From Pseudomonadota bacterium (GTDB lineage Bacteria > SZUA-182 > DTGQ01), in the NCBI GenBank assembly GCA_030625085.1, contig DAOURK010000023.1, positions 1-43,824 of the forward strand: a DNA stretch of 43,824 bases, written 5' to 3'. Every line of letters starts with the position of its first letter. The first letter of the stretch is position 1. Below the pieces are notes generated by a model, which was given only the letters and a program-made list of their open reading frames with translations, had not been told where the DNA came from and ran no database searches. A program made the translations under genes and the position numbers. Shown piece by piece: positions 25,601-32,317 of the stretch.

Positions 25601-28053
25601 ATTATTACCGAGGCACGATCACGGCGGAAAAAACGGTCCAAATAACCCGCATTTCGCAGGGCTTCCCGAACAACTTGCAGGGTTATTAAATGAAGAGGTT
25701 CGATAGAGTATAGTGTATTTGGTGGCATGCCATAATCCATGGGATCAAAAGGAACCTCATCTATAAACCCACCCCATTTGGAATAAATTTTATCCTTGGC
25801 TTTGCGATCTTTGTTATAATACAATTGATGATCCCATCGATCGGGAGGTATTTCCTGAATAGCATTCACTTTATTAAGGATATTTTCCCAATAACTATGA
25901 AGACCGGAAGCTTTGGGTAAAATACAAGCCATGCCAACAATGGCTATCTCTGGGGCCTTAAAACCGGATACCTGATTTTTTGAGGACACCCCTTTTTCAG
26001 CTTCAATAAATTTTTTAAACTCTTCTGTTCCCCTTTGGCTGATGTCTGCATGAAGTTCTTCTATGGTGCATATTCGATCTCTCATAGCAACTATTTGCCC
26101 AATCATGTAAATCCCTCGCTTCAACTGATCCTCTTCATTCAAAGGAATATAGTGAGGATCTGCCGTTTTCGAAGAAGGATCTCGATCAATGCCTTTGGCC
26201 GATATCCTCAGTCGCCCAAGGGTCATAGATTCCAACGCATCTCGGACCTCATTAATCGAACGGCCATCAGAAAGCATCTTCCGCTTCTCTTGGGCGAATA
26301 ATTGGGTGTAGGGAGTAGGCAAACACCGCGTTACATAACCAGGGCTTGTTTGCAAACGTACAGTACCTTTCCCTGAGAGGGCTTGAACCTGAAATTCTTT
26401 AACAATTGCCTTTGAATCTACGACTTGTTCTGTAAACAGATATGCAGAGCCGATTTGGACACCCACCTGAACACCCAAACTGCTCAAGGGTGCAGCCAAC
26501 ATAGACACCATAGAAGCAGAAAGAGCGTCGTGTATGCCTCCCGCAAACAAAACTTGATAAGAGGATGCATCCTGCCGTGAAGACAGAAAATCCAAAAGGA
26601 CCTCAAGGCTTTTATCCCACAAAGTGAAACTAGTCCGCGGCCCTAAATGTCCACCAGATTCCATTCCTTCAAAAATAAATCTTCGCAACCCCATTTTGAG
26701 AAAAATCTTGAGCAATTCCGGCGAAGGACAATGAATATACGTGAGGATTCCCTGCTTCTCCATAAATTTGACTTGCTCCGGTCTGCCCCCGGCAATCAAA
26801 GCAAAGGCTGGTTTGTGGGCCAAAATGATCTGTGTCTGTTCTTTAAAAAGATCTTCTGAAACAAAACCAAGTATCCCAACTCCCCATGGCCGGCCGGCAA
26901 GCTCACTTTCACACCTTCCCAATAAGTCCTTCACTTCCTTTTCCCGCATCATGGCTAATTCAATAAACGGGAGTGCGCCCTCATCAGCCACCTGGCGAGC
27001 AAATTGGGGGACATCGGATATTCTGGCCATCGGCCCCTGAACTATGGGATAGCGTGTGCCATGACTTCGGGCTAAAGAGCTGCCTTCCTCCAAAGGAGAA
27101 GTTTTCATGGCTGACTGAATATGAGATTGGATCGACCGCCTAAACCCTTGCAAAACGCCTCCCACAGTTCCAAATTTTTGAGCTAAAGAGGAGGCAAAGG
27201 TTATATCCTGACCTAAGAGAAATAAATTTTTATTGAGAGAGTGCCACCCCACCCGCTTTCTAATTAACTCTCTCCAGACCTTAAGCTTTTCAATGGAATT
27301 TTCCTGGGCAAGTTGATCTTCCCGATCCAAAAATTCTTTTATTAATGGGTGATTCTGTTTTCCGTAAACCCGGTAAGGGGAGTTTAAGCTTTCCCCAAGA
27401 CAGGTTGTTTCACTTCCGTCAAGGGCACCCAGACGAATTTTCATTTCTTTGGAAATTGGAGACTCTTTGGTCAATAAAAGCTGAGAATCTAGAACAATCC
27501 CCTCTGCTTTTGCTGCATAACAGACTGCTGCCGTATGCAAACCGATTCCCCCATAAGCCCAAACCGGCAGGGTCATATGAGAAAGAATCTTCTGAAGTAA
27601 AATAAAAGAAGTCTCTTCACCAATTTTCCCTCCCGCCTCATGGCCTTTCGCCACAATCCCATCTGCACCAATTTCTTTTCCGATCTGGGCTTGACGAAGG
27701 CATATACTTTCCAGAAAAACCATTAGGCCAAAATCGTGAAAGGTGTGTATATATTTCCTCAAATTCTGGATTGAGCCGGGGGTCAAAATTATATAACGAA
27801 GTCGATCAGGCATAGATTCCGTAAGATAGGAACTTATTTCCATAATAAAATCATTGGCTTGCCCATCCAGTTTGATTCCGAAATCATTTTTGGCATATTT
27901 ATCTAGTCGCTCAATACCCTCGAAAACTACTTTTTTATCTCGTGACTGTTCACAATTCAATACTCCCAATTCCCCAGCCCGACTCGCTGCTATAGCCATG
28001 GAAGGTTGCGGCTCTCCCGCTGGGGTTAAAACAATTATTCTAAATATTCCCAT
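19678..28053 (-). CDS. Megasynthase NMO-NMO-KS-AT-ACP-KR-DH (PUFA/Hgl-like type I PKS with duplicated enoyl-reductase barrel)
   Basis: A 2791-aa multidomain synthase, probably cytoplasmic and iterative. Two nitronate-monooxygenase/PfaD-like FMN barrels occupy 5-270 (KGHEAGGKIG, H138; AYGGIGLHTAA) and 330-640 (MESGGHLGP, H469; FAGGIHDALSASM). Then come KS 700-1150 (C898 in DAACASSM, ETHGTGT, MIGHTKC), AT 1280-1590 (FPGQGAQY, S1380 in GHSYGE, CAFH suggesting malonyl use), a Lys/Glu-rich linker with FLDTQKTVMAGYL (D1726), ACP (S1834 in LGIDSIKR), KR 1980-2460 (TGGARGIT, Y2372 in GDYAAAN) and DH (H2532 in QDHKLNG, D2702 in VDSGLQ). Together the active sites could perform full chain elongation and reduction. 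I chose the ATG at 28053, preceded by GAAGGAAG, over a TTG at 28071. It is the first gene of the locus. Confidence 0.92.
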   Translation of the reverse strand: MGIFRIIVLTPAGEPQPSMAIAASRAGELGVLNCEQSRDKKVVFEGIERLDKYAKNDFGIKLDGQANDFIMEISSYLTESMPDRLRYIILTPGSIQNLRKYIHTFHDFGLMVFLESICLRQAQIGKEIGADGIVAKGHEAGGKIGEETSFILLQKILSHMTLPVWAYGGIGLHTAAVCYAAKAEGIVLDSQLLLTKESPISKEMKIRLGALDGSETTCLGESLNSPYRVYGKQNHPLIKEFLDREDQLAQENSIEKLKVWRELIRKRVGWHSLNKNLFLLGQDITFASSLAQKFGTVGGVLQGFRRSIQSHIQSAMKTSPLEEGSSLARSHGTRYPIVQGPMARISDVPQFARQVADEGALPFIELAMMREKEVKDLLGRCESELAGRPWGVGILGFVSEDLFKEQTQIILAHKPAFALIAGGRPEQVKFMEKQGILTYIHCPSPELLKIFLKMGLRRFIFEGMESGGHLGPRTSFTLWDKSLEVLLDFLSSRQDASSYQVLFAGGIHDALSASMVSMLAAPLSSLGVQVGVQIGSAYLFTEQVVDSKAIVKEFQVQALSGKGTVRLQTSPGYVTRCLPTPYTQLFAQEKRKMLSDGRSINEVRDALESMTLGRLRISAKGIDRDPSSKTADPHYIPLNEEDQLKRGIYMIGQIVAMRDRICTIEELHADISQRGTEEFKKFIEAEKGVSSKNQVSGFKAPEIAIVGMACILPKASGLHSYWENILNKVNAIQEIPPDRWDHQLYYNKDRKAKDKIYSKWGGFIDEVPFDPMDYGMPPNTLYSIEPLHLITLQVVREALRNAGYLDRFFRRDRASVIIGAGGGVADLGIKYSIRSFLPLLERISEGKIQSDLFISELKGFLPEWTEDSFAGILMNVAAGRVANRFDMGGSNFTVDAACASSMAAVYLGVKELQTYSSDMVVVGGSDTMQNPFTFLCFSKTQALSPTGRSSPLDESADGIVLGEGVAVAILKRLADAERDGDRIYAVIKSVGSSSDGRDKCLTAPRPEGQISALERAYDQAGICPSTVGLIETHGTGTEVGDRTEVQALSHVFKSAQAKNQSCAVGAVKSMIGHTKCTSGVAGLIKTAMALYSKTLPPTMNVTDPNRKANFAQTPFYVNTDTRPWLNSMKEHPRRAGVSAFGFGGTNFHTVLEEYTQDFSDGISESFYRQWPGELCVWAANSREELQKKVNKVSKDLQDWKRGIHPPLSEIAYSQWKEMQSIDKSALADVRLAVVTSSHDDLYQKLDRVKEMLSSPGLLHIQDPQGIYLIERAARVKGKVAFLFPGQGAQYLNMVKELAIHFPEVLSCFERLDRILQPKLGRALSDYIFPRPVFTDEEKADQQKALTRTSIAQPAIGAVSVALGQLLSELEIYPDMVAGHSYGEYVALWAGGSLTEESLMLLSEARGRIVEDAVSSCPGTMAAMNASKEELSEIVSGKEGVWMANYNSPQQTVISGIPESVQAVVNLCKSKGIKARMLPVSCAFHSPLVRPAQEKIAEFLNALTIHDAKLPVYSNTTANPHSYEAKKITQYMIDHLTHPVKFMQEIEAMYEADARIFIEVGPRSILTNLVNQILDGRPHTTVALDQVGRSGLLQLQYCLGQLIVQGIPINLDRLYVSRIDQKENWLQKKDDSVSLSKPSNTWMIRGDRIRPLQGESIQTRSNEQNHFSKKVNKSELQKHVEQKEVREKNIANSAQKEDKIMGEDLSTPKTGDLIMHQFQQMMNKFLDTQKTVMAGYLRTGFSGEASEAKKYHVTAQNLKESVERKTAQEEYKNEVSKKEAFQEKKEIEDVPTLPDRPDKQKVQELLLRIVSERTGYPSEMLGLDLDMEADLGIDSIKRVEILGSLQEEIGGSCQGEGEEAEKEMGEFGGIKTLQGIIDWITQSGETKKELADNVKKSDAQEANVEERREGDISKGGDIQRFLVNRVKTPCLGDQIAFDKNRIVVITEDQRGLAGFLDCKLQEQGYKVARIRIGDNVEEIEPGYYTANLGLYEDVNSLLALIHQRQGPIGALIHLYPFRSDQGIFEMDLIQWKRLLNLEVKSLFYLAKSLETELREAASSGASCLMAVTSMGGSFGSGCMQSIEESLKPSTLGMQSFSPVQGGCAGLIKSLKYEWPEVNLKVVDLNPQDKKENLAHYLLDEMRFGQNEVEVGYQQGDRFTLQPLLSALSLESESQFRIDSSWTLLLTGGARGITSDVAKELARQYQPTLLLVGSSPFPKEEIPFEITGSLQEIKARLIEHMKLQGEVITPVRVESKYQQLMKAREIRTNVKAMQDLGSRVQYFQADVRDERSLAGLIDNIYQSYGKIDGVIHGAGIIEDKFIKDKAPESFDRVFDTKVDSAFILSQKLHLDSLKFLVFFSSVAGRFGNRGQGDYAAANEVLNKLAIYLNARWPARVVSINWGPWENSNMVSPLLDKEFKKHGIQLIPRDVGPQRLDQEICYGVKGDAEIILGGGWKSPINKRKQVNQSASHLVEEAVEDENNPPLGQRRVKEDFQMSKAFPLLESGIVFSPNGKGIVKIVRELDAANDLYLQDHKLNGNPVLPMTMALELMVETVSLGWPEWRIERVCDLRVLKGVVVSKPTKVHIKAIPSQPNSSENLSVKVEMNDAQTPSICCYSTIVELRKKGNGSFRWQPLALSEAKPFPMSTREAYQQWLFHGPLFHGISEIHQIGANGINGILIPSSPKKLLAGDPQGTWLIDPVIVDSGLQMIILWSRTYWDMMPLPSRFKQFRSFGPLSGSKIRFETRILPNSTPGMLHADLAFFNEEGKLIALLEDMEAACSKSLNRLTANKNE

Positions 28054-28555
28054 AAGATCGACTTCCTTCAATAATTTACGAGTTTTCTACTCGGTTTTAA
28101 CTGGTAAAAGTTACATCTTAATTTTTAATAAAAAAAAATGACCCCATTAATCGGAATCTGTTGTCTAAAGTTTTCACATACTTTTCATATGTAAATATAA
28201 ATATAATTAAAAAAAATATAGTTTTACATATTAAAGTAATCTATAGATAGACTTCTCTCCCTTAAACTGAAGGAAAAATATATCCTCTCTCCTGACCAGA
28301 GATAAAAATATTTTAAAAATTTAATTACGACAATACTTAATCGACGTTTTTTATCTTTTTTACTGCATTAAAAAATAAAAAAACACATCTATTGTCGATT
28401 TTATTATCTATACTGAGTTTCTAGCTCAGTTATAAAACGAGAATTGAAAATTTGGGGATCTTTTTTTAATTCTATGAGAATTTTTTAAAAATCCATTATC
28501 TAATTATTAATAGGAGGGAAAAAGTAAAATTAAATGAGGGAGGCATCAATCCATC
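28054..28555. promoter_or_regulatory. Divergent intergenic region between megasynthase and cytochrome genes
   Basis: About 500 bp of very AT-rich DNA must hold the promoters of both divergent operons. Visible elements are a perfect 6-bp hairpin ACTGAG/CTCAGT (28412-28430) and an 8-bp inverted pair CGACAATA (28328-28335) and TATTGTCG (28390-28397), which could be operator half-sites. I cannot assign -35/-10 boxes with confidence because the background is so AT-rich. Confidence 0.45.
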
Positions 28556-29623
28556 ATGATAAAAAAAACACTGCTTATATTCTCTTGTTTATCAGGGACT
28601 ATCCTTCTTTTTTTTCTCAATAAAGCAACCCTCTGTCGAAGCCAACCGGATAATTGGATAAAGGTATTAACGCCTTCTAATCAAGCATCTGTGCTTTATG
28701 AAAACATACATTTTGTGGTTCAAACCGAGGATTTAGATATGGCAAATATAAAATTAAAGGTGACGCATAATAATCTATTTCTTAAAAAAATAAGCCCACA
28801 CCCAGGCTACAGTTATTTTGGCAAACACTATTTTCATTTTTCCGTCAACCTACATATTGGTCCGAACAAGATCAATCTTCGTTTTATTAATAAGATAGGA
28901 GAAGTCCTTGATGAAAAAGACCTGGATTTATCATATGGAAATATAGCAGATGTTTCAACTATTATAAATATAGGGAATCCTGCTATTATCTGGTACCTAA
29001 CTCCTCAAAAATCATCTTTATCAGAACCAGATGTCTATAAATTCCATATTATTGAACAAAAATGGGTCTGTCTAAAATGCCATGACTTCAATATCTCAGA
29101 TCCTGAGGTAATTAATTCTGAAAAAATTTCTTGTTTTCAATGCCACAGAGAAATATCGAACAATAAAAATACACACCAGTCTATAATGGATTCTTTCAAT
29201 TGCCTGGAATGTCATAGGCAAGACCAAAAAATGGGATATGGGTTTAAACAGATAACTTCCGAACTGTGTATCTCCTGCCATAAAAAAGATGGATTTACCA
29301 CCAGAAAATACCTTCATGCGCCATTGACCTATGGAGAATGTTGGACATGTCATAAGCCACATAAGGGGAAGCTAAAATATCGATTAAGAAAAAAAGTCAA
29401 CAAATTGTGCACCAGTTGTCATGCCGGCAAACATTATGGAGGGGTAAAGATAAATAATCATCCAATATTATACAAGATAGATAGTTCCGGATTTGAAGGG
29501 AAACAATATGAATGTACCGATTGTCATGATCCACACAGCTCAAATGTCAACAAATTTTTATTACTCAGTGATACCAAGGGGCCAAATGCTCCATGCAAAA
29601 AATGCCATTCACAATACTTTTAA
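28556..29623 (+). CDS. Exported octahaem c-type cytochrome
   Basis: A 355-aa electron-transfer protein with eight CxxCH haem-binding motifs: CLKCH, CFQCH, CLECH, CISCH, CWTCH, CTSCH, CTDCH and CKKCH, all in residues 165-355. The N-terminus is a signal peptide or membrane anchor (about residues 5-25), followed by a haem-free beta-rich segment of about 130 residues resembling an Ig-like domain. The doubled-CxxCH spacing resembles cytochromes that pass electrons across the periplasm in metal-reducing and sulfate-reducing bacteria. GAGGGAGG lies 12 bases before the ATG. The tetrahaem gene 80 bp downstream is likely co-transcribed. Confidence 0.9.
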   Translation: MIKKTLLIFSCLSGTILLFFLNKATLCRSQPDNWIKVLTPSNQASVLYENIHFVVQTEDLDMANIKLKVTHNNLFLKKISPHPGYSYFGKHYFHFSVNLHIGPNKINLRFINKIGEVLDEKDLDLSYGNIADVSTIINIGNPAIIWYLTPQKSSLSEPDVYKFHIIEQKWVCLKCHDFNISDPEVINSEKISCFQCHREISNNKNTHQSIMDSFNCLECHRQDQKMGYGFKQITSELCISCHKKDGFTTRKYLHAPLTYGECWTCHKPHKGKLKYRLRKKVNKLCTSCHAGKHYGGVKINNHPILYKIDSSGFEGKQYECTDCHDPHSSNVNKFLLLSDTKGPNAPCKKCHSQYF

Positions 29624-29705
29624 CCTATTCCCTCCAATCAATTTGTAATTTTTTATGAGCAAACAGAACTAAGGTTAACTTCTTTTAAAAAAGGGGGAAA
29701 AAAAA

Positions 29706-30254
29706 ATGAAACATTCATATCGCAATATCAAAAATGTAATGCGCCATCAAAAGACAAAAGGGGCCACTGAGCTTCATCCCCCCTCGTATAATAAGGGAGT
29801 TATGGGGAATTTTCAGATGAAAAAGTTAGTGATCTTATCTTTAATATTACTGTTTTCTCTTTCTATTTTTTCAATTTGTTGGCTGTATACTCCTCCTGAA
29901 ATGACTGCTAAACTAACGCCTAGTTTAAATCATATTACAATAAAAAATTCTACAAACCATAGAAACAATATATTTGGGCCAGTACCTTTCTCCCACCGAA
30001 AACATTATGTTGATTATGAGCTGACATGTCTGACCTGTCATCATGATTGGAACACGAGCGAAAGAAATAATCCCAGAAAATGCGAAGAATGCCATACCCT
30101 TAATATAAGTAGTACTTCCGGGGAACCTGTTCTCTTACGAAACGCCTTCCATCGGTCTTGTAAAAATTGCCATGACCGACTTCGCCATGAAAACAAATCT
30201 ACCGGGCCAGTGATGTGCAGAGGTTGCCATTTAGTAATGGAAAGTAAGAATTAA
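29706..30254 (+). CDS. Membrane-anchored tetrahaem cytochrome c (class III-like)
   Basis: A 182-aa protein with four CxxCH motifs (CLTCH, CEECH, CKNCH, CRGCH) and extra histidines (FSHRKHYVDYELTC, NAFHRSC) of the kind that serve as distal haem ligands in cytochrome c3/c7. A hydrophobic segment at 39-60 is a signal or anchor. The start is debatable: the first ATG has a GGGGG ribosome site and gives a 37-residue N-terminal extension, ATG 29802 follows AAGGGAG, and ATG 29817 gives a compact signal peptide. It probably exchanges electrons with the octahaem protein. Confidence 0.88.
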   Translation: MKHSYRNIKNVMRHQKTKGATELHPPSYNKGVMGNFQMKKLVILSLILLFSLSIFSICWLYTPPEMTAKLTPSLNHITIKNSTNHRNNIFGPVPFSHRKHYVDYELTCLTCHHDWNTSERNNPRKCEECHTLNISSTSGEPVLLRNAFHRSCKNCHDRLRHENKSTGPVMCRGCHLVMESKN

Positions 30255-30309
30255 CATTACCCTCACTCTATTATCATTGAGTTATCCCTCCCCCTTACCC
30301 CCGTAACAA

Positions 30310-30342
30310 AGGGGGAATTGCTTTGACCCGGCAATTCCCCCT
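30310..30342. terminator. Strong GC-rich hairpin after the cytochrome operon
   Basis: AGGGGGAATTGC and GCAATTCCCCCT form a perfect 12-bp stem with a 9-base loop, 55 bp after the tetrahaem stop codon. No T-run follows, so it may act as an mRNA-stabilising structure or a factor-dependent terminator rather than a classical intrinsic one. Confidence 0.5.
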
Positions 30343-30412
30343 ACCCTCCGCTTATACAAAATTTTATAAACTCATAGACAAAAGACTAAAGACAAATATT
30401 ATGCTTGAATCA

Positions 30413-30530
30413 GGATCACGTCAAAGTTAACCTTAACTATATGACTTTCAATAAGTTATATGATGCCCTTATAAATTTACAAAACTTATAAAATTAAATA
30501 TTTACACCTGACTTTGACGTTACCGTGATA
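30413..30530. mobile_element. 118-bp miniature element, family A, copy 2
   Basis: Ungapped match to 354-471 (about 83%). It is bounded by the 9-bp direct repeat CTTGAATCA at 30404-30412 and 30531-30539. The ends read inward as GGATCACGTCAAAGT and, on the other strand, TATCACGGTAACGTCAAAGT, an imperfect terminal inverted repeat with a 4-base offset. It ends about 150 bp upstream of the sigma-factor gene and could affect its promoter. The remaining gap from 30540 to the sigma gene shows nothing else I can name. Confidence 0.75.
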
Positions 30531-30680
30531 CTTGAATCAGATCACTTGCATTATCCAATTTTTTTGTTATAATATAACTTAAAATTGCTATTTCTTGAAA
30601 TTTGAAACACCGCATTCATGACACAGCTTTCTGCAACAATACCGTATAAAACCACAAAACCAAAATTGAAAGATTAATTG

Positions 30681-31289
30681 GTGAACAAGGTCCAAAAGAA
30701 TCTTGAAAAAGAAATGTTACATGGAATTTTCCACTATGATAACAAAGCGTGGGAAAGATTTATAAATACCTATGGGAGATTAATTTACTATAGTATTTAT
30801 AAGACTGCCTTCAGAAAAAGGATTAAAATAACCGAACACGACCTTGAAGACATACATCAGGATTTTTTACTTTCTCTCCTAGAAAAAGATTTTAAAAAAT
30901 TGAGAAGTTTTAGGTTTGAGTGTAGCCTAAAAACCTATCTAACAATTCTTGCAACTCGTTTTACCTTAATATGGGTAAATAAAACCATAAATAAGCCACA
31001 ACCCAAACCCTTATCCACGGAATATGAAAAAGTCCAAAATATCATAGAATCTGTGCGGGACACTAGGTTAGCTCCTGATGAAAATTTTGAAGAAAAAGAA
31101 ATAGAGGAATTGATACAAAAATTCATAAAAAGGCTTGATCAATTAAATAAAGATATTTTCACTCTGCATTTTATAGAAGAAAAAACAGCCAAGGAAATTA
31201 TCTCTCTAAAAGGTTTACCTAGAGCTACTGTCTACAGGAAAATCAACAACCTACGGACCGATCTCCTCAATTTTTATCGAAGCCTGTAA
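30681..31289 (+). CDS. ECF-type RNA polymerase sigma factor
   Basis: A ~202-aa alternative sigma factor that would direct RNA polymerase to a small regulon. Sigma region 2 spans about residues 15-100 (HDLEDIHQDFLLSLLEKD then FRFECSLKTYLTILATRF). Region 4 is at 145-200 (LDQLNKDIFTLHFIEEKTAKEIISLKGLPRATVYRKINNL), with the recognition helix near GLPRATVYRKI. The start is the GTG at 30681 or the adjacent in-frame TTG at 30678; neither has a strong ribosome site. An anti-sigma-like gene follows 245 bp downstream and a CHAT protease gene faces it, which suggests proteolytic control. Confidence 0.88.
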   Translation: MNKVQKNLEKEMLHGIFHYDNKAWERFINTYGRLIYYSIYKTAFRKRIKITEHDLEDIHQDFLLSLLEKDFKKLRSFRFECSLKTYLTILATRFTLIWVNKTINKPQPKPLSTEYEKVQNIIESVRDTRLAPDENFEEKEIEELIQKFIKRLDQLNKDIFTLHFIEEKTAKEIISLKGLPRATVYRKINNLRTDLLNFYRSL

Positions 31290-31534
31290 CCCTATAATCG
31301 GATGAAACATTCATGCTGATCAATCACCATAAACAACAATAAAAGTATACATTTTTAGTTCCTTATAATTAAAAAGGGGCTAGTTTGAGAGGATAATTCT
31401 CCATAAAATTTTTAAAAAAATAGCTCTCAAAAAAAATAATGAGAAAAGAGAAAAAAAATTTTGTCTATATTAATTAGGAAGGGTATGAATAATAATTTAT
31501 TTATCATAATCAATTATAAATAAGTGAGGGCCAA

Positions 31535-32260
31535 ATGCTAAACAATAAAAAAAGTAACAGCCATTTCAAAAATAAAAAAATGGGGGTCTCAACTGGTCTG
31601 AATTGCTTAGATAGAGAATCTTGCCCTGATGAAAATATTATTGGTCTCTATCTGGAAAATCTTCTTACCGGCAGAAAAAAAACAAAATTAGTAAAACATT
31701 TGCAACAATGCCCGGATTGCCGAGAGCAGATAAAAATACTCACCGAAATAAAAACAGATATGGAAGACGAAAAAAATCTTATACTCTATCCTGACCAGTT
31801 AAAACGAAAAGCTATAGATGTTTTTTCTTTGGTGAAACCACCTAATATACTTGATATTGTCATTGAATTTGTTAAGGGTCAATGGGAACTCTTAAAGCAC
31901 ACCGGTGTAGCCTTAAGCACCCCTGCCCTCGCTGTAACCAGGGGAGGGGGAGAGAATAAAAGCATCCCCTCTTTTCAGATCCGGAAAGAATTCAATACTT
32001 GTATTATAAAGGCGAACATTGAAAATATTAAAAATGATATCTTTATCCTACAGGTAGATGTCACCGACAAAAAGAAAAATCTGTCCCTAAAAAAGGTTGA
32101 TATTAAACTGATAAATCTTAGTAAAAAAAGAAAATTAGAAGAAATTATTTGTGATGGGCAGACCACCTTTGAATATTTAAAATCTGGCGTTTATAAGCTT
32201 GAATTGTCCAAGGGAAAAGAAGAGCTCGGCCAGATTAATCTGCAAATTAATAAAAACTAA
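31535..32260 (+). CDS. Soluble zinc-finger anti-sigma-like protein
   Basis: A 241-aa protein with an N-terminal anti-sigma zinc-finger-like segment. SCPDENIIGLYLENLLTGRKKTKLV precedes H-x3-C-x2-C (HLQQCPDC) at about 64-71, the ZAS/zf-HC2 pattern that binds ECF sigma factors. No transmembrane helix follows, unlike most anti-sigma factors, so it is probably cytosolic. Residues 145-241 form a beta-rich C-terminal domain (VYKLELSKGKEELGQINLQI) of unknown role. A GAGGG ribosome site lies 5 bases before the ATG. It is downstream of, and probably partners, the sigma factor. Confidence 0.75.
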   Translation: MLNNKKSNSHFKNKKMGVSTGLNCLDRESCPDENIIGLYLENLLTGRKKTKLVKHLQQCPDCREQIKILTEIKTDMEDEKNLILYPDQLKRKAIDVFSLVKPPNILDIVIEFVKGQWELLKHTGVALSTPALAVTRGGGENKSIPSFQIRKEFNTCIIKANIENIKNDIFILQVDVTDKKKNLSLKKVDIKLINLSKKRKLEEIICDGQTTFEYLKSGVYKLELSKGKEELGQINLQINKN

Positions 32261-32317
32261 TCTTCGAATGTTTCCCCCCTTAAAGAAGAAGGGCAGAAAT
32301 CTATAAAATAAAAAAAA

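Noticed and set aside
14200-28053. Canonical pfaABCD omega-3 PUFA synthase or enediyne PksE
   Set aside because: There is only one ACP per protein, no chain-length-factor KS and no separate PfaD. The PPTase-bearing protein lacks the KR expected of PksE. Only family-level resemblance is claimed.
31484-31522. 12-codon frame upstream of the anti-sigma gene (MNNNLFIII...) as a leader peptide
   Set aside because: Spacing of AGGAAGGG to its ATG is too short, composition is random AT-rich, and no attenuator hairpin follows.
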